The notes beneath the pieces are model-generated. The model was not told the DNA's origin. It worked only from the letters and a program-made list of their open reading frames with translations, and made no database searches. Position numbers and translations under genes: made by a program. Of a stretch of DNA of 37,138 nucleotides, positions 1 to 8,228 are shown piece after piece. Position 1 is the stretch's first letter, and every line of letters begins with the position of its first letter. Location of the stretch: positions 1 through 37,138 of the forward strand of contig JACRGV010000034.1 in NCBI GenBank assembly GCA_016212215.1, given 5' to 3'. Origin of the DNA: Nitrospirota bacterium. Its GTDB lineage: Bacteria > Nitrospirota > 9FT-COMBO-42-15 > HDB-SIOI813.

Positions 1-92
1 ATCCCCACCCTAACCCTCCCCTTGAAGGGGAGGGGATAAAAACTAAGCACCCTCTCCCTCAGGGAGAGGGTCCGGGTGAGGGTGGGGTTGTT
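1..92. repeat. GC-rich palindromic repeat, family P1 (complete compound copy)
   Basis: Two adjacent hairpins are visible. One is CTCCCC-TTGA-GGGGAG-like at about 18-38. The other is CCCTCTCCCTCAGGGAGAGGG at about 50-70. Both are enclosed by an outer inverted pair, CCCCACCCT at the left and AGGGTGGGG at about 79-87. The same design recurs at 6966-7052 and 7542-7685. It resembles REP-type extragenic palindromes. No REP-associated transposase is visible in the window. Confidence 0.85.
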
Positions 93-106
93 TCATCCTG
101 AGCCTC

Positions 107-286
107 ATTTTCATGTACCTTTGTGAGCCGAAGGCTCATGACGGTTCATCCGAAAATCACCTCCGGCGGGGTTGGAAAACCCCGCCTATCCCTTTCTACG
201 AGGATAGGCGGGACTTTCTTGTCCCGCTGATTTTCATGGCCCTTTGTGAACCCTGGTTCATGTGGGTTCATCCGAAAATAACCTCA
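107..286. repeat. Palindromic repeat, family P2 (three overlapping hairpins) downstream of the motE-like gene
   Basis: The core at about 160-225 contains GGCGGGG...CCCCGCC, then CCGCCTATCC...GGATAGGCGG, then GCGGGAC...GTCCCGC. The middle stem competes with both outer stems. Flanking units of the form TTTTCATG-(N)-TTTGTGA...GGTTCATCCGAAAAT occur on both sides (about 107-158 and 229-277). Further copies lie at 6870-6962, 12908-12963 (inverted) and 36876-37010. As it lies just past the stop of the last flagellar gene, it could help terminate or stabilise that transcript, which is an inference. Confidence 0.8.
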
Positions 287-838
287 TTATTTCAAGGCTG
301 CAATCTTTTCCGTCAGTAGGACTGACTTTTCTGCGGACATTGCCTCCATTATCTTCCCTGCATGTTTGCTTTTTATCTTCGACAGAAGCTCAACTGCCAT
401 TCCACTGTCTAATTTCTCTATCCTGCGGGCGGCATCGGATGGTGTCATTGCCTCATATATCTTTACTATGTTCCCAATCCCTTGCGAAGATTTTCCATTA
501 CCGGCACCATTAGTGCCATTACCATTATTCGATGCTAACTCTTTCTGAATCCGCTCACGCATTGTGGAATACTGCTTAATTGACAAATCAACTGTATTCT
601 TCAATATATTTATCCTGTCTTCCTCCCTTTTTAAGGCATCTTCTCTCTTAACCAATTCTCTTTCCCTGTCTTCAAGCGCCTTCATAATACCTGAGATATC
701 TTTATTCTCTTCACTAGAGACATTCTTAACAGTATCCTTATTCTCCTGTTTGGCAGACGCAGGCAGGAATAAAAAAACACCAGCTAAAACAGTCAAGAAG
801 ATTGTAAGGTATATAATAAACTCTTTCCTGTTTAACAA
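287..838 (-). CDS. MotE-like protein with MgtE N-terminal-type domain, flagellar cluster
   Basis: The protein has an N-terminal membrane or signal segment (residues about 7-27, ending FLFLPASA). A charged coiled coil follows (about 45-105), with a Gly/Asn-rich linker (about 106-120). The C-terminal helical segment has the pattern EAMTPSDAARRIEKLD...LLSKIKSKHAGKIMEAM, typical of the MgtE intracellular N domain. Proteins of this build sit next to fliJ in many flagellar operons, and MotE is known as a periplasmic chaperone for the stator protein MotC. The start is TTG, with a GAGG stretch upstream, and overlaps fliJ by 7 nt, so it is translationally coupled. The domain assignment is fairly firm. 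The exact stator or export role is inferred from context. Confidence 0.75.
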   Translation of the reverse strand: MLNRKEFIIYLTIFLTVLAGVFLFLPASAKQENKDTVKNVSSEENKDISGIMKALEDRERELVKREDALKREEDRINILKNTVDLSIKQYSTMRERIQKELASNNGNGTNGAGNGKSSQGIGNIVKIYEAMTPSDAARRIEKLDSGMAVELLSKIKSKHAGKIMEAMSAEKSVLLTEKIAALK

Positions 839-1269
839 TTCTCCCTCACATAACGGATATTGCCCGTCTCATCAAGTACCTTTTTTTCTGCCCTCTTCTC
901 AGCATCCCGCATTATTGCCTTATCCTTTGATTTTACCTTCTCAATTATCTTTTTTTCCTGTGTTGCAATAATCAATGACTCTTTTTTCTCGTCGTATAAT
1001 ACTTGTGTCTCCATAACTCTCTTTTGTTGAGATTCTATTTCTATTTTTATCTGCTGTAGGTACATCTGATAAAGAACAAGCTCATGGGGTGCAAGATTTC
1101 TCTCCTGTTTTTGTTTCAGCTCCTCATAAGCCTGTCTTCTTATTTCTTCAAGGGTAAACAACCTTTTTTCCTCAATATCTAATTTTTCTGTTGCCTCTGC
1201 CAGCTCACTCATCTTAGACTCCTCTACAAATACCCTATATTGAAGCAGGGATTCATATCTGAATTTCAT
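832..1269 (-). CDS. fliJ: Flagellar export protein FliJ
   Basis: A 145-residue, almost entirely helical and highly charged protein beginning MKFRYESLLQYR, the usual FliJ opening, and made of two long coiled-coil stretches. FliJ is the soluble stalk-like component of the flagellar type III export apparatus. It binds the FliI ATPase hexamer and FlhA and escorts export chaperones. The length matches the family (about 140-150 residues). GGGAG lies 8 nt before the ATG. It is downstream of fliI across a repeat-filled gap and overlaps the motE-like gene, so it is probably expressed as part of the flgB-fliJ operon. Confidence 0.88.
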   Translation of the reverse strand: MKFRYESLLQYRVFVEESKMSELAEATEKLDIEEKRLFTLEEIRRQAYEELKQKQERNLAPHELVLYQMYLQQIKIEIESQQKRVMETQVLYDEKKESLIIATQEKKIIEKVKSKDKAIMRDAEKRAEKKVLDETGNIRYVRENC

Positions 1270-1284
1270 CTAATAAACTCCCTT

Positions 1285-1425
1285 CCGCTTCTCACCTCCC
1301 CCTTGACGGGAGGGGGAAATGGCTTGGGAGAGAATGTCCCTAAGCAATCTTACTTCTTACATCTTGCTTCTTGCCTCTGTCTTCTTACTTCTTACATCTT
1401 GCTTCTAACTTCTGCTTACTGCTTC
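1285..1425. repeat. fliI-fliJ spacer: P1 palindrome plus degenerate 7-mer array
   Basis: A P1-type hairpin (CTCCCCCTTGACGGGAGGGGG, about 1298-1318) is followed at about 1346-1425 by a degenerate 7-bp tandem array built of units such as ACTTCTT, ACATCTT, GCTTCTT and GCCTCTG. The array runs into the 3' end of fliI. Confidence 0.75.
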
Positions 1426-2741
1426 CCCTTCTCCTCAAAAATATCACCCAACCCCTTTACACTATTCTCAAAATCCACCTTTTCATTTATCCCCTGGCAG
1501 AGAAAGGAATTGATCCGGTCTATCATCTGAATGGCATAGTCTATCCTCGCATTATTCCCTTTTTTATAGGCACCTATATTGATCAGGTCCTCTGCCTTCT
1601 TATATATCGCAAGTACCTCCCTCAAACGTCTCGAGTGATTTATGTGGTCTGTGGCGGCAACGTCTATCATTGTCCTGCTTATGCTGTGCAGTATATCAAT
1701 GGCAGGGAAGTGATTCTGTGAAGCGATCTCCCTTGAAAGGACGATGTGGCCGTCCAATATAGACCTCACAGCATCTGCAATAGGGTCATTCATATCATCC
1801 TCTTCAACAAGCACAGTATAAAGCCCTGTTATACTGCCTTCGCCGTAACATGTGCCTGCCCTCTCCAATAACTTAGGCAGGGCAGAGAATACAGATGGTG
1901 TATATCCCTTAGTAGTCGGAGGCTCACCGACAGCAAGCCCGACCTCCCTATGTGACGCAGCAAACCTTGTTACAGAGTCCATCATAAGAATAACCTTTTT
2001 ACCGCAGTCCCTGAAATACTCTGCAATGGCTGTGGCAATGTATGCACCCCGCATCCTCACAAGCGGCGGCTGGTCAGAGGTAGCAACTATAACAACCGAC
2101 CTGGCAAGGCCTTCTGTCTTCAGGTCTTTTTCTATAAATTCCTTAACCTCCCTGCCCCTCTCTCCTATAAGTGCAATAACATTTACATCTGCATTAGTGT
2201 TACGCGCAATCATTCCAAGCAGGACACTCTTTCCAACACCGCTTCCGGCAAAAATCCCGAGCCTCTGCCCCTGTCCGCATGTCAGAACCCCATTTATAGC
2301 CTTTATCCCAAGGTCAAGCGGTTTTTCAATCCTTCTCCTGTCCATAGGGTTCAGCGGGTCAGAATAGATAGGGTAAGAAAGCTTCTCAACAACATCCCCT
2401 TTATTATCAATAGGATTTCCAAAGCCGTCCAATATCCTTCCTAAAAGACTATTACCGACTTTGATAAGAGCCTTGTGCCTCTTTGCAACTATCTTACTGC
2501 CCGGTGAAAAACCTCTTGTCTCTCCAAGAGGCATAAGCTGTATGCGTTCACCTTTAAAACCTACTACCTCAGCCTCCACGGATTCATTGCCCCACTTTGT
2601 ATAAATATCGCAAAGCTCACCGATTGATGAGCCCGGCCCATGTCCTTCAATTATGAGACCCAATATCTGAGTAACCTTACCGTATATCTTTATTGGATCT
2701 ATATCTGAGATTGCCCTGTGATACTTCTCTATGTCTAACAT
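1416..2741 (-). CDS. fliI: Flagellum-specific ATP synthase FliI
   Basis: A 441-residue F1-beta-like ATPase of the flagellar type III secretion system that uses ATP to help unfold and feed export substrates at the cytoplasmic face of the basal body. The Walker A motif GSGVGKS lies at about 166-172, GERGREVKEF follows as the family hallmark, and the Walker B region is VILMMDSVTRFA. The N-terminal beta-barrel (about 15-90) and C-terminal helical domain are both present, so it is full length. AGGGGA precedes the ATG. The 213-nt gap to fliH is unusual, since these genes normally abut, and is filled by an inverted-repeat element. Confidence 0.97.
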   Translation of the reverse strand: MLDIEKYHRAISDIDPIKIYGKVTQILGLIIEGHGPGSSIGELCDIYTKWGNESVEAEVVGFKGERIQLMPLGETRGFSPGSKIVAKRHKALIKVGNSLLGRILDGFGNPIDNKGDVVEKLSYPIYSDPLNPMDRRRIEKPLDLGIKAINGVLTCGQGQRLGIFAGSGVGKSVLLGMIARNTNADVNVIALIGERGREVKEFIEKDLKTEGLARSVVIVATSDQPPLVRMRGAYIATAIAEYFRDCGKKVILMMDSVTRFAASHREVGLAVGEPPTTKGYTPSVFSALPKLLERAGTCYGEGSITGLYTVLVEEDDMNDPIADAVRSILDGHIVLSREIASQNHFPAIDILHSISRTMIDVAATDHINHSRRLREVLAIYKKAEDLINIGAYKKGNNARIDYAIQMIDRINSFLCQGINEKVDFENSVKGLGDIFEEKGKQ

Positions 2742-2761
2742 ACATCCCCTGAAAAAGAAGG

Positions 2762-2951
2762 TAAACCACAGAGCACACCGAGAAAAAGATTACCATTAAA
2801 GGAATAATTTATTTTCTCTGTGTACTCATAAAGTGAAATTACCTGAATTAGATATATTATTTTATTAAACATATTTAATACTTGAGTACACAGGGGAAAG
2901 CTTATATTTAATTTGTTTTTTTATTATATCCTCTGTGTTCTCTGTGGTTTA
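2762..2951. mobile_element. MITE-like nested inverted-repeat element between fliH and fliI
   Basis: The outer arms 2762-2782 and 2931-2951 are inverted repeats matching at about 19 of 21 positions (TAAACCACAGAG at the outer end). The inner arms CTGTGTACTCA (2818-2828) and TGAGTACACAG (2883-2893) are perfect 11-bp inverted repeats. The interior is strongly AT-rich and has no ORF of note. It almost exactly fills the intergenic gap. The size, terminal inverted repeats and lack of coding fit a miniature inverted-repeat element or large extragenic palindrome. No target duplication was established. Confidence 0.65.
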
Positions 2952-2954
2952 AAA

Positions 2955-3626
2955 TTACTCAATTTGGGTATTCACGTTTCCGGCCCTTCTGACCTCTTCT
3001 TCAATAATAGTAAACTGTGAATCTATCCTCGCATCAACATCCCCGTGATTTGTCTCAACCATGCATCCTCCGGGATGTATCTTCTCATCAACATCAAACA
3101 ATATATTTTTTACACCATCAACTAAGTGTAAAAACTCAGACTTGTTCTTGCTCAGAATATCGTAATCAACAGGGCTTATTTTTATTTTGAGTGTTTCACG
3201 GTCGGACGTCTTTTTGATTGCCTCCCGCACTGTATTAACTACCACATCCCGCTCCTTCTCTGCTGCCTCATACACTATCTTTTTTGCCATAGCAATGGAT
3301 AGCTCTACAATGTCAGCCTCTATCATCCCATAAATACCGGCACTCAGTTTCTGAACACCATCAATCAATGACCTTACAAGGTTTAACTCATTGCTTAACT
3401 CCTTGAGCATCTGAAGCCTGCCTGCGTCCAACCCCTCCTTAAACCCCTTTTCAAATGCATCTTCTACCTGTCGTAGCCTTTCAATTTCATCCTCATCTAC
3501 ATACTCCTGGGCCGCCTGACCGCCTCCGGCAGAATTATCAACCGACCGTAAGAGGAATGGTTTAACATCATGCATACTATGATGACTTTTTAGAATCCTG
3601 CCGTTCTCAGATGAGGACTTCTTCAC
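2955..3626 (-). CDS. fliH: Flagellar assembly protein FliH
   Basis: FliH is the peripheral-stalk-like regulator of the FliI ATPase, tethering it to the C ring through FliN. The middle of the protein (EDEIERLRQVEDAFEKGFKEG) is the charged helical region with the Gly-spaced pattern common in FliH. The C-terminal half (ADIVELSIAMAKKIVYEAA and onward) matches the FliH/HrpE/V-ATPase E-subunit-like domain. I chose the GTG at 3626 (VKKSSSENGR) because GGAGG lies 8 nt upstream. An ATG at 3665 would sit deep inside fliG without a ribosome site. The overlap with fliG is 20 nt. Confidence 0.85.
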   Translation of the reverse strand: MKKSSSENGRILKSHHSMHDVKPFLLRSVDNSAGGGQAAQEYVDEDEIERLRQVEDAFEKGFKEGLDAGRLQMLKELSNELNLVRSLIDGVQKLSAGIYGMIEADIVELSIAMAKKIVYEAAEKERDVVVNTVREAIKKTSDRETLKIKISPVDYDILSKNKSEFLHLVDGVKNILFDVDEKIHPGGCMVETNHGDVDARIDSQFTIIEEEVRRAGNVNTQIE

Positions 3627-4614
3627 TCCCCTTACCTCCAAGTACAATCTTGCCTTCCTCTTCAAGCCGTTTTGTAATCTTTAAGATCGCCTGCTGTGCC
3701 TTTTCAACATCACTTAATTTAACAGGCCCCCTTGCCTCCATATCTTCCTTTATGCTTTGAGCTGCCCTTGAGGACATGTTCTTCAGGAACCTTGCCTTCA
3801 ACTCCTCACCTGCCCCTTTCAATGACAGCATAAGTTCTTCCTTGCCAACCTCTTTTAATATCTCCTGAATACCCCTGTCATCAACTTTATTAAGGTCCTC
3901 AAACACAAACATCATCTGTCTTATCTTTTCAACAAGGTCAGGATAGTTCTGTTCCATACTGCTCATAATTGCACTTTCACTTGTCCTGTCCATGTTATTC
4001 AGTATTGCTGCAACCGCCTCCGGGCCGCCTATCTTCTTACTTACCACACTGCCGCCCATCTGCAGTTGTTTGGTAAGCACCTCTTCTATCTCCTTAATTA
4101 CCGACGGCGATACACTCTCTATTGTTGCCATCCTCAATATTACATCCGGCCTGATTGCCTGAGGAAGCGAGGTCACGACTTGTCCTGCATGGTCAGAATC
4201 AAGATGTACCAATATCAGGGCGATTGTCTGCGGATGTTCACCTTTAATAAGATTTGCTATACTGCGTGCATCTATCCATTTTAATGACTCAAGCCCTTTG
4301 CCCTCACTTGATATTGCAAAATTTTCAATAATCTTATCCGCCGTATCCTGTCCCATGGCCTTTGTGAGCACATTTCTGAGATAATCCTCCCCTGCAACTA
4401 AAAGCCCGTCCGGTGACTTTGCAACCTCACAGAATTCCTTCATTATGGCCTTCACACTGGTAGGTTCCGGTTTGTTATTCTTAGAAAAATAATTACCTAT
4501 CATCCTGATCTCTTTAGGCTCTAAACTCTTCATAACCTCTGATGCTACATCCTCACCCAGAGACAACAACAGAATCGCCGCCTTCTCAAACCCGCTCGCC
4601 TTTTCCTCAGCCAT
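3607..4614 (-). CDS. fliG: Flagellar motor switch protein FliG
   Basis: A 335-residue C-ring protein that carries the torque-generating contacts with the stator and docks on FliF. The N domain (about 5-100) has KAAILLLSLGED near the start. The middle domain carries the conserved EHPQ motif at about 126-129 (GEHPQTIALILVHL). The C domain includes MFVFEDL and the charged helix DDRGIQEILKEV...LKARFLKNMS that bears the torque residues. The length is typical. AAGGAG lies upstream of the ATG. The 3' end overlaps fliH, while the 5' side is separated from fliF by repeats. Confidence 0.97.
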   Translation of the reverse strand: MAEEKASGFEKAAILLLSLGEDVASEVMKSLEPKEIRMIGNYFSKNNKPEPTSVKAIMKEFCEVAKSPDGLLVAGEDYLRNVLTKAMGQDTADKIIENFAISSEGKGLESLKWIDARSIANLIKGEHPQTIALILVHLDSDHAGQVVTSLPQAIRPDVILRMATIESVSPSVIKEIEEVLTKQLQMGGSVVSKKIGGPEAVAAILNNMDRTSESAIMSSMEQNYPDLVEKIRQMMFVFEDLNKVDDRGIQEILKEVGKEELMLSLKGAGEELKARFLKNMSSRAAQSIKEDMEARGPVKLSDVEKAQQAILKITKRLEEEGKIVLGGKGSEEVLI

Positions 4615-4639
4615 TACCGGAACACTCCTTTATTTAGTG

Positions 4640-4790
4640 CGTCTTTCTTCAACCTTCAGCCTATTTACCTAATACCTTCCAATGCTCACCCCCACCCTAC
4701 CCCTCCCCCCTCAAGGGGGAGGGAATATTGAAGAATTCCTCTTGCTTCAGCCTTCCAACCTTCAGCCTTCCTACCTAATTACCTTGCCTT
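4640..4790. repeat. fliF-fliG spacer: P1 palindrome and 7-mer arrays
   Basis: A P1-type hairpin (CCTCCCCCCTCAAGGGGGAGG, about 4702-4724) is flanked on both sides by degenerate 7-mer stretches: CTTCAAC-CTTCAGC-CTATTTA-like at about 4648-4680, and GCTTCAG-CCTTCCA-ACCTTCA-like at about 4742-4790. Confidence 0.7.
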
Positions 4791-6420
4791 ATTTTTCACT
4801 TATCCACGTCTTTATCAGCTTAGCTGTCTGTGTTGGATTTTCTTTTGCAAGTTTTATAGCCTCTTCCCTGAACCTTGTATCTTCAACCTGTCCCTGCCCT
4901 ATATTATAATTCCCTGCTGCCTCAAGCTCACTTACCTTTGGAAAGTGGCCGCCGGTTCCGGCAATAGCCGGGACTTCCCGAACTGCTACAGAAGGTGTAA
5001 GTACCGTATTCATCATTGGTTTTATTACTAAGAGGAAGATCAAGAGGACTGTAATACCCGCAACAAAATATTTAATAATGGGCAGCAGCCCATTCAACTG
5101 GAATAACTTGCTGAATGTACCCTGTTCCGGTTCAGGTTCATTTATGGAAACATTAGAATCAAAAGAAATTCCGGATACCTCAACCTGGTCTCCCCGTTCT
5201 TCACTGTAACCTACAGCCTTTTTCACAATCTCTGTATATTTTTTTAGTTCTTCATCTGTACGAGGGATATATTTCCTTGTCTCTTTACCGTCTGTCCCCT
5301 TTACAGCCTCGTAATTGCCGTCAATCAACACAGCAGCAGAAAGACGCTTCAATGTCCCGACAGGCTCAAGTATATGGTTCACAGTCTTGTTAATCTCATA
5401 ATTTATGGTCTCCTGCGTATGGTTTGAAGAAGAATTATTCCCACCCTTGCCGCCTGCGGCCTGGGGATTCTCAGCCTTTGCCCCCGGCATATTTGATATA
5501 ACCCCGGGTACACCTGATGCACTGCCTGAGGAACCGGAGGCGTTCTCCTGAGACCTCTGCTCGCTCCTCACAGCCGTCTTCTCCGGGTCATACTTTTCTT
5601 CAGTTGTCTCTACCTGTTTAAAATCCAGTGTACTTGATATCCTTACCACCACCTTGCCGGAACCGACAGCATGCTCCAGCATACTCTGCACCCTATCTTC
5701 AAGCGATTTTTCAAAACCCTTCTGGTAGTCATTCTGATAGTTTGTAAGCTGGGCATTATAACTGTCATCTGATGGACGGGATAATACATTTCCATGAGTA
5801 TCTATAATTGTGACATTCTGGGGAGACAAACCTTCTACACTGCTTGACACAAGGTGAACTATGCCCTGCACCTGACTCTGTGAAAGGGTCCTGCTGCCGC
5901 GGAGTTTAAGGACTATAGAGGCACTTGTGTGCTCTTTTTTATCTGCAAACAGTGTCTTTTCAGGGACAGCAAGATGAACCCTTGCATTTTCAACCTCTGA
6001 AAGCTGACCGATAGTACGGGAAAGTTCCCCCTGAAGGGCCCTTCTGTAATTCAGCTTCTGGATAAAGTCAGTCATTCCTATTGTTGTCTTATCGAATATC
6101 TCAAACCCCACACCTCCGCCGGCAGGCAATCCCTGACCGGCAAGTGTCATCCTTAGCTCATGTACCTTATCACCGGAAACCATTACAGAACCGCCGTCTC
6201 CAACTTCATAAGGGATCTTCAACTCCTGTAACTTCTGAGTGATTGCCCCTGCATCTTCAGCAGACAGATTTGAGAAAAGTACATGAAACACAGGACGGTT
6301 AGCCCATAGGACTATAACAGTAACTACAGCTATGGCTGCTGCTATACCTCCAATGGCCATTAATTTTTGGCCGATGGAGATTCCTGCTAATTTATTTTGT
6401 ATGTCCGATGATATAGCCAT
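4789..6420 (-). CDS. fliF: Flagellar MS-ring protein FliF
   Basis: A 543-residue inner-membrane protein that forms the MS ring on which the C ring and export gate assemble. There is an N-terminal membrane segment at about 19-43. A YscJ-like ring-building motif region follows (HVLFSNLSAEDAGAITQKL, then the PGGGVGFEIFD-like stretch). Next come a long periplasmic region with a Gly/Ser/Asn-rich loop (about 285-335) and a second membrane segment at about 446-468. The cytoplasmic tail ends in an acidic/helical stretch (RFREEAIKLAKENPTQTAKLIKTW) that is the FliG-binding helix. It is full length. The ATG has only a weak upstream ribosome site. Confidence 0.97.
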   Translation of the reverse strand: MAISSDIQNKLAGISIGQKLMAIGGIAAAIAVVTVIVLWANRPVFHVLFSNLSAEDAGAITQKLQELKIPYEVGDGGSVMVSGDKVHELRMTLAGQGLPAGGGVGFEIFDKTTIGMTDFIQKLNYRRALQGELSRTIGQLSEVENARVHLAVPEKTLFADKKEHTSASIVLKLRGSRTLSQSQVQGIVHLVSSSVEGLSPQNVTIIDTHGNVLSRPSDDSYNAQLTNYQNDYQKGFEKSLEDRVQSMLEHAVGSGKVVVRISSTLDFKQVETTEEKYDPEKTAVRSEQRSQENASGSSGSASGVPGVISNMPGAKAENPQAAGGKGGNNSSSNHTQETINYEINKTVNHILEPVGTLKRLSAAVLIDGNYEAVKGTDGKETRKYIPRTDEELKKYTEIVKKAVGYSEERGDQVEVSGISFDSNVSINEPEPEQGTFSKLFQLNGLLPIIKYFVAGITVLLIFLLVIKPMMNTVLTPSVAVREVPAIAGTGGHFPKVSELEAAGNYNIGQGQVEDTRFREEAIKLAKENPTQTAKLIKTWISEK

Positions 6421-6484
6421 AATTATTAAATCAAAATCCCCCTAACTCATTAACCAATCACTGACCACTGTTTATAGGAAAATC

Positions 6485-6560
6485 TCCATAGCTCACCCTC
6501 CACCTGCCCCCCTCCCGTCAAGGGAGGGGGAATATTTACTATTCACTATTCACTGTTTTC
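6485..6560. repeat. fliE-fliF spacer: P1 palindrome plus CACTATT 7-mers
   Basis: A P1-type hairpin (CCCTCCCGTCAAGGGAGGG, about 6511-6529) is followed by three CACTATT/CACTGTT 7-mers at about 6536-6558, ending near the fliE stop codon. Confidence 0.7.
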
Positions 6561-6562
6561 AT

Positions 6563-6865
6563 TTATAACTGCATTCTCATCATTTCTTCATAAGCATTAA
6601 CAATCTTGTTTCTTACCTGCATCATCATCTGAAATGACAGGTTTGCCTTTTCCATTGCTATCATAACCTGATGGATATTTGTATCTTTACCGACCAGAAA
6701 ATCCTGTGTTGCCTGATCCGCCTCGTTCTGAAGCCCATTGACCTTCTCAATCGAACCCTTCAGCACATCCGCAAAAGACTCCTTTGCCCCTGATGCCTTA
6801 TCAACACCCTTAGTTGAAACATCCTGAATTACTTTACCGATGCCTTTTATACCGATGTTATCCAT
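6563..6865 (-). CDS. fliE: Flagellar hook-basal body protein FliE
   Basis: A 100-residue protein. FliE joins the MS ring to the proximal rod FlgB and is among the first export substrates. The hallmark C-terminal half is present: IHQVMIAMEKANLSFQMMMQVRNKIVNAYEEMMRMQL. The N-terminal region (KESFADVLKGSIEKVNGLQNEADQA) is also as expected. Length is typical. The start lies at the edge of a P2 palindrome copy, so its untranslated leader is largely repeat sequence. Confidence 0.95.
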   Translation of the reverse strand: MDNIGIKGIGKVIQDVSTKGVDKASGAKESFADVLKGSIEKVNGLQNEADQATQDFLVGKDTNIHQVMIAMEKANLSFQMMMQVRNKIVNAYEEMMRMQL

Positions 6866-6869
6866 GAAT

Positions 6870-7107
6870 TCCCCCGAAAATCCTCTCCGGCGGGGTAAGA
6901 AAACCCCGCCTATCCATTTCTATGAGGATAGGCGGGACATTCTTGTCCCGCTGATTTTCTATAAACCCCATCCCCACCCTTACCCTCCCCTTGAAGGGGA
7001 GGGAATAAACTTAGCGCCCTCTCCCCTGAGGGGAGAGGGCAAGGGTGAGGGGTGCTTCTTGCCTCTTGCATCTAACTTCTAACTTCTTACTTCTTGCCTC
7101 TTGCTCA
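6870..7107. repeat. flgC-fliE spacer: P2 copy, P1 compound copy and 7-mer array
   Basis: This spacer consists almost entirely of repeats. The P2 triple-hairpin unit occupies about 6875-6962. A compound P1 copy with two hairpins and outer arms occupies about 6966-7052. A 7-mer array (GCCTCTT, GCATCTA, ACTTCTA, ACTTCTT and similar) occupies about 7053-7107 and runs into the flgC stop. Confidence 0.8.
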
Positions 7108-7515
7108 TCTCCCTATCTCCATCGCCTTCTGCGCCATGCTCTTCGCTGAACTTATTGTTGTTACATTTGCCTCATAAGCCCTTGAAGCTGAGATCATGTT
7201 TACCATTTCCTCAAGAAGATTTACATTAGGCAACTGGACATAGCCCTCTGCATTTGCATCCGGGTGCTGAGGGTCGTAAACAAGTTGAAACGGCCTCTGG
7301 TCCTCAATCACTTCGCTAACATTTACCTTCCCAGAACCATTTCCGCTCATTGAATCAAGCACCTCTGAAAACACCACGTCTTTCCTCCTGTAAGGCCCCC
7401 CCTCAGGAGAATGTGTTGAATGAGCATTTGCAAGGTTACCTGCAATAATATTCATCCTCACCCGCTGTGCCTCAAGCCCTGAAGCGCTTATGTTAAGAAT
7501 CTTTTCTATGTCCAT
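7105..7515 (-). CDS. flgC: Flagellar basal-body rod protein FlgC
   Basis: A 136-residue proximal rod component exported through the flagellar apparatus. The N-terminal rod motif is present (LNISASGLEAQRVRMNIIAGNLANAHST), with the characteristic SGL...NLAN pattern. So are PYRRKDVVF, GYVQLPNVNLLEEMVNMISASRAYEANV and the C-terminal helix. It starts at an ATG with GGAGGAG upstream. It is preceded by flgB across a 197-nt repeat-filled gap. Confidence 0.97.
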   Translation of the reverse strand: MDIEKILNISASGLEAQRVRMNIIAGNLANAHSTHSPEGGPYRRKDVVFSEVLDSMSGNGSGKVNVSEVIEDQRPFQLVYDPQHPDANAEGYVQLPNVNLLEEMVNMISASRAYEANVTTISSAKSMAQKAMEIGR

Positions 7516-7528
7516 TTGATGCTCCTCC

Positions 7529-7710
7529 TGTTCATCCGAAAATAAACCCCATCCCCACCCTAACCCTCACCTTGAAGGGGAGGGAATAAACTAAGCACCC
7601 TCCCCCTAACCCCCTCCCGTCAAGGGAGGGGATAAACATTGCACCCTCTCCCTCAGGGAGAGGGTCCGGGTGAGGGTGGGGTTTTCATTTCACTATTCAC
7701 TGTTCACTAT
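7529..7710. repeat. flgB-flgC spacer: P1 compound array and CACTATT 7-mers
   Basis: A short P2-edge motif (GTTCATCCGAAAAT) at about 7529-7542 is followed by three consecutive P1 hairpins (about 7569-7588, 7611-7630, 7646-7667) enclosed by CCCCACCCT and AGGGTGGGG arms. A CACTATT/CACTGTT 7-mer stretch at about 7688-7710 ends close to the flgB stop. Confidence 0.8.
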
Positions 7711-7712
7711 TT

Positions 7713-8126
7713 TTACCTTCCTTCCCTTATCGCAGATAAGAGGCCCTTAAATTTTCCTGTTAATATCTGGGCAGATGCATTGTAGGTAATGGTGTTCTCA
7801 GCCATCCTTGCCATCTCCATCTCGACATTTACATTATTATTGTCATAATCAGCGCCGCTGGTATTTTTTATCTCAACAAGGCCCTGCACATTTCCTGATC
7901 CGGCACTATTGAGATTTATGTGGGCCGGATTTGTTACGGAAATATTGTTTGCCTTTTGTGTATTCATTACTGTCTCAAGTTCTTTGGCAAAGTTCACACT
8001 CTTTGCGCTGTAATTAGGTGTATCCTGATTTGCAATATTTGATGCAATGACCTCATGCCTGACATTCATCACATCAAGGGCCTTTGAAAGAAAAGATACT
8101 GTCTTGTCAAATAAATTAATGTTCAT
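7713..8126 (-). CDS. flgB: Flagellar basal-body rod protein FlgB
   Basis: A proximal rod subunit, 138 residues from the chosen start. It shows LFDKTVSFLSKALDVMNVRHEVIASNIANQDTPNYSAKSVNF, the classic rod-protein N terminus (SNIANxDTPxY). The C-terminal helix MEMARMAENTITYNASAQILTGKFKGLLSAI is also classic. I chose the ATG at 8126 because codons further upstream (to 8147, a GTG) are translated from a P1 palindrome and lie outside the family's normal length. The gene is first in the structural operon and lies about 93 nt below a predicted sigma-54 start site. Confidence 0.94.
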   Translation of the reverse strand: MNINLFDKTVSFLSKALDVMNVRHEVIASNIANQDTPNYSAKSVNFAKELETVMNTQKANNISVTNPAHINLNSAGSGNVQGLVEIKNTSGADYDNNNVNVEMEMARMAENTITYNASAQILTGKFKGLLSAIREGR

Positions 8127-8135
8127 ATGTAAGAA

Positions 8136-8228
8136 CCCCATCCCCACCCTAACCCTCCCCTTGAAGTGGAGGGAATACTTCTACCTTCTACCTTCAGCCT
8201 ATCTACCTAATTACCTACTTATTACCTG
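8136..8228. repeat. P1 palindrome and 7-mer array in the flgB leader
   Basis: A single P1 hairpin with one mismatched base (CTCCCCTTGAAGTGGAG, about 8154-8170) is followed by degenerate 7-mers (ACTTCTA, CCTTCTA, CCTTCAG, CCTATCT, ACCTAAT) to about 8228. Both elements would lie in the 5' untranslated leader of the flgB transcript. Confidence 0.65.
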
